From Typha latifolia (taxonomy: Eukaryota > Streptophyta > Magnoliopsida > Poales > Typhaceae), in NCBI GenBank assembly GCA_019914945.1, contig CM034113.1:4506850-4570849 (forward strand): 64,000 nucleotides of DNA, in the 5' to 3' direction. Shown one piece after another: positions 1 through 10,936 of the stretch (position 1 is the first letter of the stretch; each line of letters begins with the position of its first letter). The notes beneath the pieces were generated by a model. That model had not been told where the DNA came from and did not search any database. It saw only the letters and a list, made by a program, of their open reading frames with translations. The translations under genes and the position numbers were made by a program.

Positions 1-359
1 GAAATCTTGTCTTCCTCATCTCGCCGTGCATCCATGACTCTGGTTGTCATTATAGGAAGCGCGTGTCCGAGAAATGGTGGCTCTAATACTAGCTTGATAC
101 GATCTCCCTTTTTGGGCCAAGGCTTGATCTATTCCGACTTTCAAATTTGGATAGGATCAGACATGGAACTTTGAAAATAGATCCCAAACGATTTAGCCAT
201 CGGATTGATGTGAAATTTTGATATTGTAGCTCAAGAAAAGAGCTTTCCAAAAAATTAAGTTTCAGGTCAATCGGATAGAGGGAGCTCGAGATATAGTCTG
301 ATTAGTGGATGAGCATCTGGTAGTCCGTCTTAGGATCCATGGATGGAGGCACGAGATCC
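1..359. other. unassigned repeat-like DNA
   Basis: No open reading frame or RNA gene is visible. The stretch around 150-310 resembles, loosely, the stretch around 2990-3180 (same order of short phrases such as gagctttcc and ggtcaatcggat), so both may be decayed repeat sequence. It lies next to an LTR fragment and may belong to it, but I cannot show that. Confidence 0.3.
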
Positions 360-949
360 TTGGTATTGGTGAAGGTTGGTGGACCAGCGTTAATGGGGTG
401 GCACCAGTGAGTACGTAGAGATGGAAGGATTATGGGTGATGGAAGGGTTAGGGCAAAGTGATAGATAGATTGAAAGAAGGGGGAGGAGTGGGCCGCCCTT
501 AAGGGACTAGGGTAATTGGCGGTCGAGGGAGGCTAGAAGTGGTGACGTCGAGGAACGAGAGTACGGGAGAGAAGAAAACGAAGGAGACAATGCAAAACTT
601 AATTCATTCAATTATTTATTTCATGGTTGCATCCACACCTTTAGAGGCTAACCAAATAATTCAAAAATGGTAATTATTAACCCTAAAACAATAGATTTTC
701 ACCGACCGCGTTCGAACGTACATTTTGCGTTCTCTGTATGTGCGAACGCGATGCAGGCGTTTGCAGGCGCGTTTGAACGCGGCGTTCAAACGCACATTTC
801 GCACTCTCTGTATGTGCAAACCTGATGCAGGCGTTCACAATCGTGTTCGAACGCACTCCACCCGCGTTCAAATGCAACATACATAAAACTTATTTTTCTA
901 TGAATTAAACACTAAGACAAGAATAAAAGACACCCCTAAAGTGTATCCA
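360..949 (-). mobile_element. LTR fragment, chromovirus-related family
   Basis: The order of blocks matches the two LTRs of the chromovirus at 42.4-48.8 kb: a purine-rich stretch (430-590), then a decayed TATA region near 635, then a cluster of GTTCGAACG motifs (705-870), then an AT-rich end finishing in gtatcca at about 949. Read on the minus strand, that end is the LTR start. The copy is diverged, and its TATA-like site reads cctttagagg rather than ctttatagagg. No matching internal region follows, so it is a fragment or a decayed solo LTR. Confidence 0.6.
705..870 (-). promoter_or_regulatory. GTTCGAACG palindrome cluster
   Basis: At least five motifs of the form GCGTTYGAACGC or one-base variants lie within 165 bp, alternating with a phrase like gcattctctgtatgtgcgaac. 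The cluster lies upstream (minus strand) of the decayed TATA site of the LTR. Most copies carry C-to-T or G-to-A changes at CpG sites. Confidence 0.6.
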
Positions 950-1376
950 TGCTTGAGACGATTTCGGTGAAGCCCGAATCGTATCAGATAGATATGGTAA
1001 GTCGACGTAATAGCCAAAAAAGAAACCAAGTCAAAAACATAAAGTCAAATTCAAATCCAATTTAAATTTAGGAAAACCGAATCCTACTAGGAGTAAAAAA
1101 TTTGATTATGAATCGTACATTGACAACTACAATCTGGTAGGAGATTAAAAAGCCGGTAAGAGCAAGAAAAGTAAAAATATGGTAAACACACAACCATGTT
1201 TCTTTTAATGTGAAAGACCTTTAAAATTCGGGGGGAGATAGGATTTGTAATTTGATTAGGTTTAGAGATATAAAAAATGAAAGTCCAAGTCAAAGTCGAA
1301 AACTAAATCTTAATTGGTTTAGGAAGAAAAAGTTTTACTAAGCTTATAAAGATCTAATAAGAATCAAATTTGTGAA
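950..1376. other. no recognisable feature
   Basis: AT-rich non-coding sequence between two LTR fragments. I see no coding potential beyond chance ORFs and no terminal repeats. Confidence 0.3.
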
Positions 1377-2351
1377 GAAGATCGTCTCCCTTTTATAAGC
1401 ACCCAAGCAACGGATCAATCCTTAACTACAAACGTGTCGATGTTGGTAATGTCGATGAATAATTTCGCCTTTTTCTAATGCTACCAAATCATCCTTAGCT
1501 ATAGCTTAATCAATTGGACATGTGTACAAATTTTCACACTCAATGATAGAATATAAGCTCCTATGGGAACTAAAGAACTCCTCTAAGATGAGAGTAGAAA
1601 TTCTTAGAATTCTCCTTCTAATTGGTGTCTCAACCTCTAGCTCTTTGTCTCTCAAATAGTGGTGAAGAATATCTATAATTCTTAGTATGACAAGCCACTA
1701 AAGGAATCTTCAAAACCATTTCTAAAACTAAAATTTCCTTTGCTATCTTGTGCAAGCAGTCAGGATGCCACTTTCGGATTTACATTTTCTTAAGAGATTG
1801 CATTTTGATGGTTTGGAAGCTCGAGTCCCGTCTAGATGAGGATTTGATATAGTAGTTGAAAAACTGCTTTCTTCAATGTTTGATTTGATTCGTTTTATTT
1901 GCATAGTCTATTTTTTCAAAAGTTATATGACTAGATTATACATGTGAATCTAATTTATACAACTCAAATAAATATAATTTTATTTATGAATTCGTTTATG
2001 ATCTACCTTTACAATTTTGTGACAAAACATTATTCCTAAATAACTCTCTAGAGTTTACAAAATTTCTTAAGATCGAGGCATATCAACTTACTTTATATTT
2101 TTACAATAAATTCTTACAAAGATCACAAACACAAGAACAACCTCGTGAATCGCATGTTGTATAATTTGTATTCAACCTGTTACATAATTTGTAAATAAAA
2201 CCCCAAATCAATTTCCATATTTGAATTTCAGCAATTTAATAATTCTGACAGATGAAATTTATGATGCTAAGTAATGCAATAAGATCCTAGCAAATCTAGC
2301 AAATCAGATTTTTCAAAAGTATGCAACAAAGATCTAATATCGCTGGCAACA
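1377..2351 (-). mobile_element. copia 3' LTR, second copia family
   Basis: This block is a diverged copy of 11933-12677: both carry the same sequence order (ggatcaatccttaac, then gtgtacaaa, then gagagtagaa, then ctcaacctctagctc). On the minus strand the LTR begins TGTTGCCAGC at 2351, directly after a polypurine tract, so this is a 3' LTR. Its 3' limit near 1377 is set only by the end of similarity to the other copy. No promoter module with the GTTCGAAC palindrome is seen in it. Confidence 0.6.
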
Positions 2352-2352
2352 T

Positions 2353-2367
2353 AAGATTCTCCCCCTC
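2353..2367 (-). other. polypurine tract
   Basis: On the minus strand this reads GTTTGAGGGGGAGAATC and directly precedes the LTR start TGTTGCC. Its position and composition fit the primer site for plus-strand synthesis of an LTR retrotransposon. Confidence 0.6.
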
Positions 2368-2570
2368 AAACAAATTCTTTCCTTTTTTGCAACAAATTGA
2401 CAAGTGTAACAAAGTAGCAATGAAGCACTACGAGGAAAGGAGAGAGTCCGCTCAAAAGCATGAAAATAAAGAATCTGCAAGACTGTTTGAATGACATTTA
2501 AAAATCCACAAGTCAAATCAAAATAAAAATTAGCTTTAATCAAATCAAAACACAATAAATCTAAAAAAAA
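2368..2570 (-). mobile_element. 3' internal end of a copia element
   Basis: On the minus strand it includes a phrase encoding GTCAATTTGTTGC followed by an A/G-rich run. This matches the layout downstream of the third ORF in the copia elements here, where caaattgcca precedes the polypurine tract. No coding part of the element survives. Confidence 0.4.
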
Positions 2571-4399
2571 CCATAAAATTCTTAGTCTGGCAATTGCGTC
2601 TGCACGAGCAATGTCTCATCCGAATGAGGTTAGGGCATCCATACCCATCCCTAAGGCCATCCGTTTGGGCCAAGACCCCACGAGATGCCATGTATAGTGC
2701 TGCACTTTTTTAGAAATTTAGTCTGAACCAAAATTTAGAATTTCAAAAAATTTCCAATCTTAAACATAATTTTTTAAACAAATCCAAATTCAGAAAATCT
2801 CATCCAATCACGTGAAACATATATGTCAAGTAAAAATCGGGCATGTTATATGAAACTTTTCCATTTTTTATCTATTTAATATGTTCTAAATTCAATTAAA
2901 AATACTATAATAAAAAAATATAAAGATATTAAAATCAATCAAAACATATAGAAATCAAGCACTATCTTTTTATGCACCAGCTTAATCCGATCCGTAACTG
3001 GACAAGTTTGAAGATATGACTTTCGAAAAGAATTGCGGTCAATCTAGCCGTTGGATTTTACTAAAAGTTGGATATGTTGTCGCCCTTGAAGAGAGCTTTT
3101 CAACAAATCTAATGTCACAATATATCCAATCTGACCGAGTCATATTAATCTTATTATGCATGATTTTAGGTACTAAAATACAATGAAAATTCAACCATAC
3201 ACTAATATGTAAACATTGGTCCATATATAATCAATCTAGATGTCAAACCGACTTATAAAAAGATGCATAAAAATACTTTTAAATTTTGCAATGATAGATT
3301 GCACATTTATCTTTCAAGATAGCCCTTTTCAATATAGTATGAATTTCCTTTCTCTAACATGCATTTACACCAAAGCTAATTGTCAATCTAGTATTATCAA
3401 ATATCGACATTATGAAAATACATTATATTTCAGTACATGTGCTTTCAAACCATCATGCATTATTAAAATGACAATTTCTACTAATGAGAATAATACATAA
3501 TATATTGGGACTAAAGTATAAAAATCAAATAGGTAGATAATCAATATGACTCAAAAAGATAGGTTTCTATAAATTTTTTTTTGATATTTCTAAATTTCAG
3601 ATATTTTTTATTTTTCTAAAAATAAGAAATCGAAATTATCTGAAATTTTCAGAAACAGGTTTCAGTTTTCAGATTTCCAGAAATTTAACAAATAATAATT
3701 TCAGCAAAATGAATTTTCATCTTTTTAGATTTCAGAAATTTTGCTATTTCGAGAAATTAAAAAAATAATAATTTCTGAAAAAGAGTTTTCTCATTTTCAG
3801 AATTTCAGAAATTCAGATGTTTTAATTTTTTGCACTTTAATTCCAGAAATTAAGCAAATCAATTTCTGCACTTAATTCCATTTTTTCAATAAAATCCATT
3901 ATTATGACCTAAATAAATCCGTCAAAACTATGAAATCCATTATGACAAAAGATATATGGAAGAAAATCCGCCGAGTAAATAGATAAGTCAATCAAATATG
4001 ATCAAGGAAATTCAATTAAAAATATAAATCTCTCATGCAAATAGATACAAGGGCCAAAATGTAAAATAACTAAAAGATCTGCTCTAAACATAAGAAAAAC
4101 ATAAATCACAAGATGCGTCCATGAAATCCAATAAGGTCAAAACATGTGATGATAGAATCCGGCCAAACAGACATAAATAAATCAATAAAATCGGATCAAG
4201 TGTGCATCAACGAAAACCAGCAATAGGGTCAAAATGTAAACAATGAGAAACCAAAATTCGTAGCTAGGGATAAATAATTTTTAAGAAATTCTCTGTAGCA
4301 GAAGTAATCACGAGTGGATCACTTAAGTACAACAGCTAGAAAGTACCAATCCTCCCATTGAGTATTTTCAGACCACCTTTTTCTCTTCAAGTTTTATTT
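2571..4399. other. AT-rich non-coding stretch
   Basis: No gene is supported; the ORFs of 61 and 86 codons here have no recognisable features. Between about 3560 and 3880 the phrase TTTCAGAAAT and its variants recur many times in both orientations, giving a locally self-complementary AT-rich tract. The rest resembles decayed repeat DNA. Confidence 0.35.
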
Positions 4400-5020
4400 G
4401 TATTAATATAATTAGTAAATTATGTTTTAAAATATAATTTTATTTTATGTAATATGTCTAGGCTTTATATATGAGCATATGCACAAGTTATGATATATTT
4501 GATGAAGAATATTAAAGTGGAAGATTAATTTTGAAGTTAATATTTGGAACAATTTTACAATCGTTATTAAAGTGATTAAACAGTGTCATAATGGTTAAAG
4601 AAGTATAAAACTTTACCTAAAGTCATTGGAATATGCACTCTGCATTCAACTATTTAGTCTGCCATTTGAACATAGTGTTCGAACGCACTCCGGCCCGTTC
4701 AAACACACCCTACAGACGTTCACATTGCGTTCGCACATACAGAGAGTTTGTTTTGGCCGTTCACAGTGCATTCACAATTCAAGTCATCATGCTCGGACAC
4801 ACTTGGGCCGTGTTCGAACACATCGGCATAATTTGCAATTTCTGAAGTTATATAAGACCTAATTTGACTTAGATTTAATTTTATTTCTAAGAGATATTTA
4901 TCTTATCTCTAAGAGAACCTGTGGAGAATCTCTGAAGATATATTTATTTTATCTCTAAGATATATTTTCACTTAGTATCATAGCATACTTAAGGATTCAC
5001 GTAAGTTATAGTTCTTTTCA
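4400..5020 (+). mobile_element. 5' LTR of a third copia family (start uncertain)
   Basis: The right end reads ttcttttca at 5020 and is followed at once by a primer-binding-like site and then gag, so this is a 5' LTR on the plus strand. Inside it, GTTCGAACGC-type motifs (4677-4822) precede a TATA box (ttatataag, 4848-4855), the same order as in the main copia LTR. The left boundary is not visible; 4400 is a rough guess from where the sequence becomes unlike the flank. Confidence 0.5.
4677..4855 (+). promoter_or_regulatory. palindrome cluster plus TATA box
   Basis: GTTCGAACGC at 4677-4686, several half or degenerate sites (cgttcaaac, cgttcaca), and tgttcgaaca at 4811-4820 lie ahead of ttatataag at 4848. 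This is the same module as in the other LTRs, in a third element family. Confidence 0.6.
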
Positions 5021-5022
5021 AT

Positions 5023-5034
5023 TAGTATCAGAGA
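5023..5034 (+). other. primer-binding site, degenerate
   Basis: TAGTATCAGAGA matches the usual initiator-methionine tRNA site TGGTATCAGAGC at 10 of 12 positions. It sits two bases after the LTR end, as expected. Confidence 0.6.
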
Positions 5035-5066
5035 CTCTTTTAGCTTAAAGAGAGATCCTTTAGGAG

Positions 5067-6302
5067 ATGAATTTTTTCAAAGAAGGTATTGATAAACCTC
5101 CTATGTTAGATAGATCTAAAAATTTATATTGGAACGATAGGATATATTCTTTCCTAAAGTCCGATAAGGATAATGATATTGACGTTGAATTGATGAGGCT
5201 CTTTATGAAAATGATTAAGGACCTTTTCAAAAATTCTAAATGTGAATCTAGAAGCAATTATTAAGGGGGAGTAATTTAATGTTATGAATGCCAATGTTAT
5301 GGGCATATAGCTCATGAATACTCAAATTGCCTTAATAAAAGAGGCAAGACTTTGCAGGCCACTTGGGATGATATTGATGATTCTATTGATGACGACTCTG
5401 AATCCGAAATAGGAAATTATTTTTCTTTTCCCTTTTCCTTGTTATCTTTTAATAGTTCTTGTGAGATGCCAAATGCAGCAAAGAAAAGTGAAAGTGATTA
5501 TAACGATGATAATAGGCTGAACATCCAAGCCGCCTATGATGCACTATATAAAGAATCTTACTAGATCAAATAAACTAATTTAAAGCTTGTACAAAAGCTT
5601 AAGATGACACAAGAAGAAAAAGCCAAAATGACAGAGCATCATGCGAATATGTTCAAAGATATGGAGCGTCTTAAAAAAGAAAATTTAAAGCTTCAAGAAA
5701 AATTGGATAACATTTTCTTAAACTCAAACTCTTTAATTTTTGAAAATTCTTCATTATGTGATAAAATTAAATTTTTGGAGGTTAATTTGCATGAGCAAGT
5801 TTCTTTGAGAGAGTTTATCTAAAAAGGTTAAATTTCTTGAGATTGAATTAGAAAAAGTTAAGATCTCAATTAATAAATTTAATGTAGATTCTAAAAATTT
5901 GAATAAACTCCTTGGATCACAAAAGAAGAGAAAGGAGAAAGAAGGGCTAGGATATGATGGTAAGGATCAAATACTTCTTCTTCAAAAGTGCAATGTAATG
6001 TATATTCTTCTCCTTGTTTTGTTCAATCATCTTGTCATTACATTAATACTTCTCATATTCATTAAAAGACAAATATTAAGAAACATAATGAGAAGTATAA
6101 TATGAATGCTAAGACATATATAACTGGATCTAATAGTAGAATTTATATTCCTATTTGTCATGAAGTTAAAGGACACATTAGGCCACATTGTAAATTTGTG
6201 CAAAAATCTAAACATGCCTTTTATTATGGGTTAAAAACTAGACAAGTTTGGGTTAGGAAAGAAAACATTTTGACACCCGTTTGGGATGGTGTTATTGAAT
6301 GA
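5067..6302 (+). pseudogene. copia gag relic, internally deleted
   Basis: The reading starts at ATG 5067. The first residues (MNFFKEG, then KPPMLD, then YWNDRI) follow the same pattern as the intact gag start of the main copia family (MDFHRDG, PPILDGS, YGYWNARM). The reading breaks at 5264, and most of the UBN2-type gag domain that should follow is missing. A degenerate CCHC knuckle (CYECQCYGHIAHEY) is at about 5283-5325. An acidic segment (5352-5564), a coiled-coil segment (5604-5822) and a second knuckle region ending HIRPHCKF near 6190 follow, all in broken frames. Protease and everything downstream are absent. It is a dead relic of a relative of the 21.5-37.5 kb element. Confidence 0.7.
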
Positions 6303-7356
6303 TCCATTAGTGGGATATGTTAGCTATGGGAAGTTTGATTGCTTATTGATATTCCCTAGCTATATACTTATATATATATATTTGTTGAGTTTTAGATATT
6401 TTTTGGATTGATTGATAATTTGTCAGTTTTAGAATTTTTTTTTATATTTATGGTTTCTCATTTTCATTTTTACTTTGGATTATAGTTGGCTTTCTTTGAA
6501 AACAAAAAAAATGAGAAATTAAAACTTCGATGGACTTATTGAATAAAAGCGACTCTTATGATATGAAGACGTCTTATTATAGAGTTATTGTTAGAGTTAG
6601 AGTCACTTGTGTTAACATTTAATATATTATCTCTAAGTGTATTGTTTACTCTTGGATATTCTTTATCACCTTTTAAGCACATCAATTGTAGTTATTGTGG
6701 TTCAATCTTTTTATGAGCATTATCTCATGCGGTGTTTCTTTAGATATCTTACTCATTAGGTTGATATTTACTATTTGACCTTTTGATTTAGTTTCACTCT
6801 CCTAATATTTTTCCTTATTAAAACATCAATGAAAAATCACGTGATTAGTGTGAAAGCCATTTTGAAAGTGTACAATTTGACACCGTGCATCTCTATATTA
6901 TTCATGAGTTATCTACATTTTAATATAGTGCAATGTAAGAAAAAGGCTACCTAACTCGTGTATGAAAGTCGTCATTGCATAAAAATGGTTATTTGATATA
7001 AGAAAAATGGAGAGAAACAAAAATAAAATGAAATGTAAAAAAATGTTTTTGAATTAAAAAGGGAGAATGTGAACTAAGTTTGGTTTGACTTTAGTTTAGT
7101 GTCTTCTTTTGAAGTTTGATATCTTAGAATTGTCTTATATTTTCGTGCTTTAAAAGAGCGAATTATCGAGATACTACAATTTGATATTTCCTTTTGATAA
7201 TTTTGAGTGATCAAACTACTTAGTTTATAATATGCTAATATAAATATTTGTGCATCTATCACCTTTTAACTTTATAATGAGTCTGACTTTTTTCTTTCAT
7301 AAGTCAATTTGAAATTCTTGAGTGCATCAACCAAAAAATACTTGTATATGATATGT
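6303..7356 (+). mobile_element. non-coding spacer of the third copia family
   Basis: No gene. From about 6770 to 6990 it carries the two-part signature found between pol and the third ORF of the main copia element: first tgaaaaatcacgtg then gtgtgaaagccatt, and later aaaaaggctacctaac then gtatgaaagtcg. In this relic the gag end and this spacer are joined with all of pol missing. Confidence 0.5.
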
Positions 7357-8045
7357 TGATACACTTAGTTATGATATTTTCTTATTTCATTAGGTGTTTA
7401 TTTTTATTAAAATAAAATTCCTGTAGGTCGAATTCAAACGCAGGTGGAGTCGCGTTCGAACGCCCTTGTGAACGCCTTGTGAACGCCTGTGTTTGAACGC
7501 AGTCGGGCGAGTTCGAACGCCCACGTTTGAATGCCTGTGTCGCGTTCGCAAATCTAGAGAATGTGTTTTTTTGAGTGCGTTCGAACGCGATCGGGCACGT
7601 TCGAACGCGATCGATGGGAATCCTCTAGAATTAGGGTTTCATATTAGTTTAGGACTTGTTGGCTAGCCTTTATAAATATGTGGATGGCAGTCAACTTCAT
7701 TATGCTGTTAGATTCTTAATTTCTTACCTCATATCTTCTCTCTAGACTCCTCCCTCCTCCCTCTTCACTATTCTTCCACATCTACCATTGGCAAGGTTTT
7801 TCTCGCTTCTAATCTCCCTCGTTTATCAAGTCACCCCTCTTCTTTGGGATCTCGACCTCTTCGTTCCTTTCGTCTACTTTCCTTAATCACTTCCACAATC
7901 CACCCTCATCTCCATACCCATCCATAACCCTAACATCCACTCCACCCACCACTATCACCCACGTTAAATTGTATTTTTGTCCCTGCAACAGTTCGAATCT
8001 ACAAAGGGTATAAATACCAAAGTTGTAGATCAGGAAGTTACGGAT
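7357..8045 (+). mobile_element. LTR, chromovirus-related, truncated at its 3' side
   Basis: It begins tgatacacttag, the same start as the chromovirus LTRs (tgatacatttag on their own strand). It contains palindromes at 7452-7463 and 7577-7588, then a TATA box tataaat at 7671-7677, then the pyrimidine-rich part (ctcctccctcctccctc) that mirrors the purine-rich part of the minus-strand copies. It stops where a copia LTR begins at 8046. The copia insertion or a deletion removed the remainder. Confidence 0.65.
7452..7677 (+). promoter_or_regulatory. palindrome cluster and TATA box of the LTR
   Basis: Two perfect GCGTTCGAACGC sites (7452-7463 and 7577-7588) and several near copies end about 65 bp before tataaat at 7671. 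Spacing and order are the same as in the chromovirus LTRs. Confidence 0.65.
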
Positions 8046-9019
8046 CTAAAAAAACCCTAGACAAAAGTATGTATCTAAATACTAGGCAATGATATTACTC
8101 GTTCGCTTAAGTAGAAGTCCATAGAAATATTAGGAACGAAAGCAGAGATTAACGCCAAGATTTTAACGTGGAAAAACCCAAACGGAAAAAAACCATGAAT
8201 CCAAACTCGGATCAAAACCAATCACTAGAATAGTAGCAGTTACAAGACTGACTCACAAAACAACCCGTCGATCCAACCAACTTTGTTCCTCTCACTCTTG
8301 CTCGCTAGAACCCACGATTCACTACTTCTCGTGATTGAAGTCCAATCTCAGTAACCCTCGAGATTGATCTTTCGTCTAGATAGCCCTTAAGACGAAAGAT
8401 TAAGTTTTGTAGATGAGTGGAACCTTGATGGTTGAAGAACCGATGTAGCCTCAAGAAGTCTCCTTCAATAATGCTTCTTCAACCACCCTCAAGATAGGGC
8501 ATCACAATCCTTATATATGATCTCCAAGATATAGCCAAATCCAAGTCTTATCCATACTCACGAAAGTCCAATTTTATCAAACTTCGTTAGTGCGTTCGAA
8601 CGCTGCCCGGGTGCGTTCGAACGGAATGACTTGAACTCAGGTGCGTTCGAACGGGCCCGATTTTATTCGAACGCGACAACTTGAATTCTTTAGGTTGTGT
8701 TCGAACGCGTTTGTGAATGCATCTCTCGGTCTGTGTGAACACAGTACCCGCGTTCGAACGCGTTTGTGAATGCGGCTCTCTGTCTGTGTGAACGCAGTAC
8801 CCGCGTTCGAACGTGTTTGTGAACGCAGCTCTCTGTCTGTGTGAACGCAGTACCCACGTTCGAACGCGTTTGTGAACGCGATGTGAACTCGACGGCTTTT
8901 CTCCAATAATCTTGCAATTCTTCAAACCAGAGATATTCTAGACTTGTGTAAAGCTCATATACATGAAAAATACACTTAGAATATTTTGTACACAATTGAC
9001 AATAAATAAAAACCTAACA
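8046..9019 (-). mobile_element. main copia family, 3' LTR
   Basis: On the minus strand it runs from TGTTAGGTTTTT (9019) to the end phrase ctagggtttttt (about 8046). It matches the LTRs at 36582-37524 and 59656-60731 along its length. A polypurine tract lies directly at its right, so it is the 3' LTR of a minus-strand element. A TATA box lies at 8511-8518 (minus strand). The last two bases expected (CA) are altered to TA. Confidence 0.8.
8588..8890 (-). repeat. palindrome cluster with 53-bp tandem repeat
   Basis: Two parts are visible. From 8588 to 8680 there are spaced GTTCGAACG sites. From about 8690 to 8880 a unit of about 53 bp is repeated three times; each unit holds GCGTTCGAACGC, then tttgtgaa, then a ctctctgtctgtgtgaacgc phrase. 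The palindrome nearest the TATA box (8592-8603) is about 73 bp from it. Translations of this block look like long ORFs but are only repeat products. Confidence 0.75.
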
Positions 9020-9032
9020 ATCTCCCTCTTTG
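9020..9032 (-). other. polypurine tract
   Basis: On the minus strand it reads CAAAGAGGGAGAT just before the LTR start TGTTAGG. The matching site in the plus-strand element is aacggggagat at 36571-36581. Confidence 0.7.
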
Positions 9033-9359
9033 GCAATTTGTGACAAAACACCTAGGTTACAAGATATTACAAAGACTTCAAATTGAGCAATCAACAAGAC
9101 TAGAATATTTTGCACATCAATCCCTACAAATAAACATATACCAATCCAAGATCAAGTGAAAATAACTTGAAATGAATAAACAATCCAAACACAAGTTATC
9201 AATGGAGCATAAGTTCAAAAGTATTTAAACAGACAAAGTTCACAATTTCTCCAAGCAAAGTTATAAGCAAGATTAGAAAGACAGAAAGCCTCTAATAAAC
9301 TACCCCTATACACCTAGACACCTAGACACTCTCCCCCTTTTTGCCACAAATGCCAAAGA
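9033..9359 (-). mobile_element. 3' untranslated part of the copia element
   Basis: Non-coding. It is collinear with 36218-36570 of the plus-strand copy (shared phrases such as aattgtgaactttgtctgtt and cactaggtgtcta on the element's strand). It lies between the end of the third ORF and the polypurine tract. Confidence 0.65.
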
Positions 9360-10409
9360 CTAGGAACTCGGAGGAAAATGACGCTGAAGAATCGTCAACA
9401 CAGAGTCAAGTACAGTCCCCTGACGAGCTTGCTCAGCTCGTAAATCATGCACTGCCGAATGGAGATCCTGCACTTGAGTACTAAGCTGATCGAAACGGTT
9501 AGAGTACTGTGGTAACTCCCCCTCAGAGTGAGATGTGTTACCGTCAGAGCTATCATCAAAGCTATCGAGGTGCGAGGAGCGACCAGCGGCGGAAGAGGAT
9601 GGCTTGAGAGGAGACGACTGGTCGTGAGCTTGACTTCGCTTAAGAGTAATCCGATCCAACGGTTTGTGCGAAGTAAGAGAAGGTTCCGAAGCATCCACAC
9701 GCACCCCACTCTGAGTGCACAAATTTGTAATAAAGATGCCAAACGGTAACCCCTCACAAGGTGCTTTTTTCTTGTGCACTGTGAGTATTGAATTATAGAT
9801 CACCGCAGCCAAATCAACCGAGACTCTAGATAACATTGCATGAAGAAGAAATGCACGATCCAGACTAATACTTGAATGTCGAGTCTTGGGGGTGACGTTG
9901 TACACACAAAACAGGTGAAGCATGCGAGCCACTGGTGTCAGCTTCGCATGCGGCTTCATGTTTCCCTTCCAACATTCCCTTTTGATCAGTACAGTGCTAG
10001 CATATTCATCGACATCAGAAAGTGGAGCAGACGTGGGGTACTGGAACTCACCATTAGGAAGACAAAGTTCAGCGCGAATAACATCTGAGTCCAAGTATAC
10101 AGACACCCCACGAACAGTAGAACGAATACAGCATTCTAAAACCGTGGCATTACAAAAAAATTCCCGAACAACTTCCACATAAGCAGTCCCGCTCATTCGA
10201 CAAATTGATAACCATCCTCGCTCAGTAAATATCTGTTCTATCCCCAAAAAAGAAAAATCAGAAATGACTACGGGTTGTTCATAGATAATAGGACGGGTCC
10301 CAAAATTATGTTTGTATCGCCCGGCAGCCGTTGAAGTAGAAAACTTTGGAGCCGAAGTAGGTGACAATGACGACCTAGGTTTCTTGGAAACTGCAGCTTT
10401 TCTAGGTAT
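9360..10409 (-). CDS. third ORF of the main copia element (copy 1)
   Basis: This frame is open for about 349 residues from the PRKAAVSKK region to the stop at 9360, the only unbroken copy of this ORF in the window. The expected start codon has become ATA at 10407-10409; the other two copies have ATG there. The N-terminus is basic. The middle holds a conserved-looking globular part with GLPFGIFITNLCTQSGV. I recall that motif from proteins annotated as putative plant transposon protein. A serine-rich linker follows, then a C-terminal heptad-like segment (QLSTQVQDLHSAVHDL). Other elements place env-like ORFs here, but I see no signal peptide and no clear membrane segment, so I do not call it an envelope protein. 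It has its own upstream promoter-like module and a leader intron. Confidence 0.7.
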   Translation of the reverse strand: MPRKAAVSKKPRSSLSPTSAPKFSTSTAAGRYKHNFGTRPIIYEQPVVISDFSFLGIEQIFTERGWLSICRMSGTAYVEVVREFFCNATVLECCIRSTVRGVSVYLDSDVIRAELCLPNGEFQYPTSAPLSDVDEYASTVLIKRECWKGNMKPHAKLTPVARMLHLFCVYNVTPKTRHSSISLDRAFLLHAMLSRVSVDLAAVIYNSILTVHKKKAPCEGLPFGIFITNLCTQSGVRVDASEPSLTSHKPLDRITLKRSQAHDQSSPLKPSSSAAGRSSHLDSFDDSSDGNTSHSEGELPQYSNRFDQLSTQVQDLHSAVHDLRAEQARQGTVLDSVLTILQRHFPPSS

Positions 10410-10410
10410 T

Positions 10411-10671
10411 CTTGAGAAAGAAACAAGATGCAAGATTCAATACATGCCCAAAGGAAACAAAAAGATAGCAAGAAATAAAAAAACTCCAAGAAACTATGAA
10501 GGCCCTAAATGAAATCCATCATCCACTTGAAAACGCTAAGATATCACGTTCAATCACACAAGAAACATTAAGATAGTAACTTTAACGTGATCAAAACTCA
10601 AAAACGCACGAAATCAATCAAGATCAAGAGACAATTGAATAAAAAATAGAAAAATTGATGGATGATCATAC
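10411..10671 (-). other. leader intron before the third ORF
   Basis: On the minus strand the donor reads GCGAG/GTATGATC (10671) and the acceptor tract reads CTTGTTTCTTTCTCAAG (to 10411), one base before the initiator position. The same donor and acceptor are kept in both plus-strand copies, at nearly the same distance (261, 265 and 262 bp). This is inferred from sequence alone. Confidence 0.55.
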
Positions 10672-10860
10672 CTCGCAAAAGTGAATAAAAACTAAGAAAT
10701 TTGACCGAAAGATGCTAGATCCGGAGGAGAACGACCCTTTAAAAGGGTTTGTAGTGAGAAATTTGATGAAAAATACCAAGATCTTGAAGATTTAGGACGG
10801 AGAAAATGAAGGGTTTCTAGGATTTGGAAGATGGAAGATGAAAACCCTTGGGTTCGGATG

Positions 10861-10936
10861 CAATATATAAAGAATCCTCGAGTGCGTTCGAACGCACCAG
10901 TCTGCGCGTTCGAACGCGCCAGTCACCGCATTCGAA
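10861..10936 (-). promoter_or_regulatory. internal promoter module of the third ORF (copy 1)
   Basis: On the minus strand, palindromes at 10904-10919 (a 16-bp form, GCGCGTTCGAACGCGC) and at 10884-10895 precede a TATA box, ttatatatt, at about 10863-10871. A degenerate site lies near 10927. The third ORF begins about 450 bp downstream, after the putative intron. Confidence 0.65.

Noticed and set aside
8587..8995. Overlapping ORFs of 89-112 codons rich in FERGYCVHTDRE-type phrases, also at 36565-37006, 60299-60763 and 61086-61692
   Set aside because: They are translations of the 53-bp tandem array in LTRs, seen in all three frames. The repeat period is not a multiple of three, and there is no gene context.
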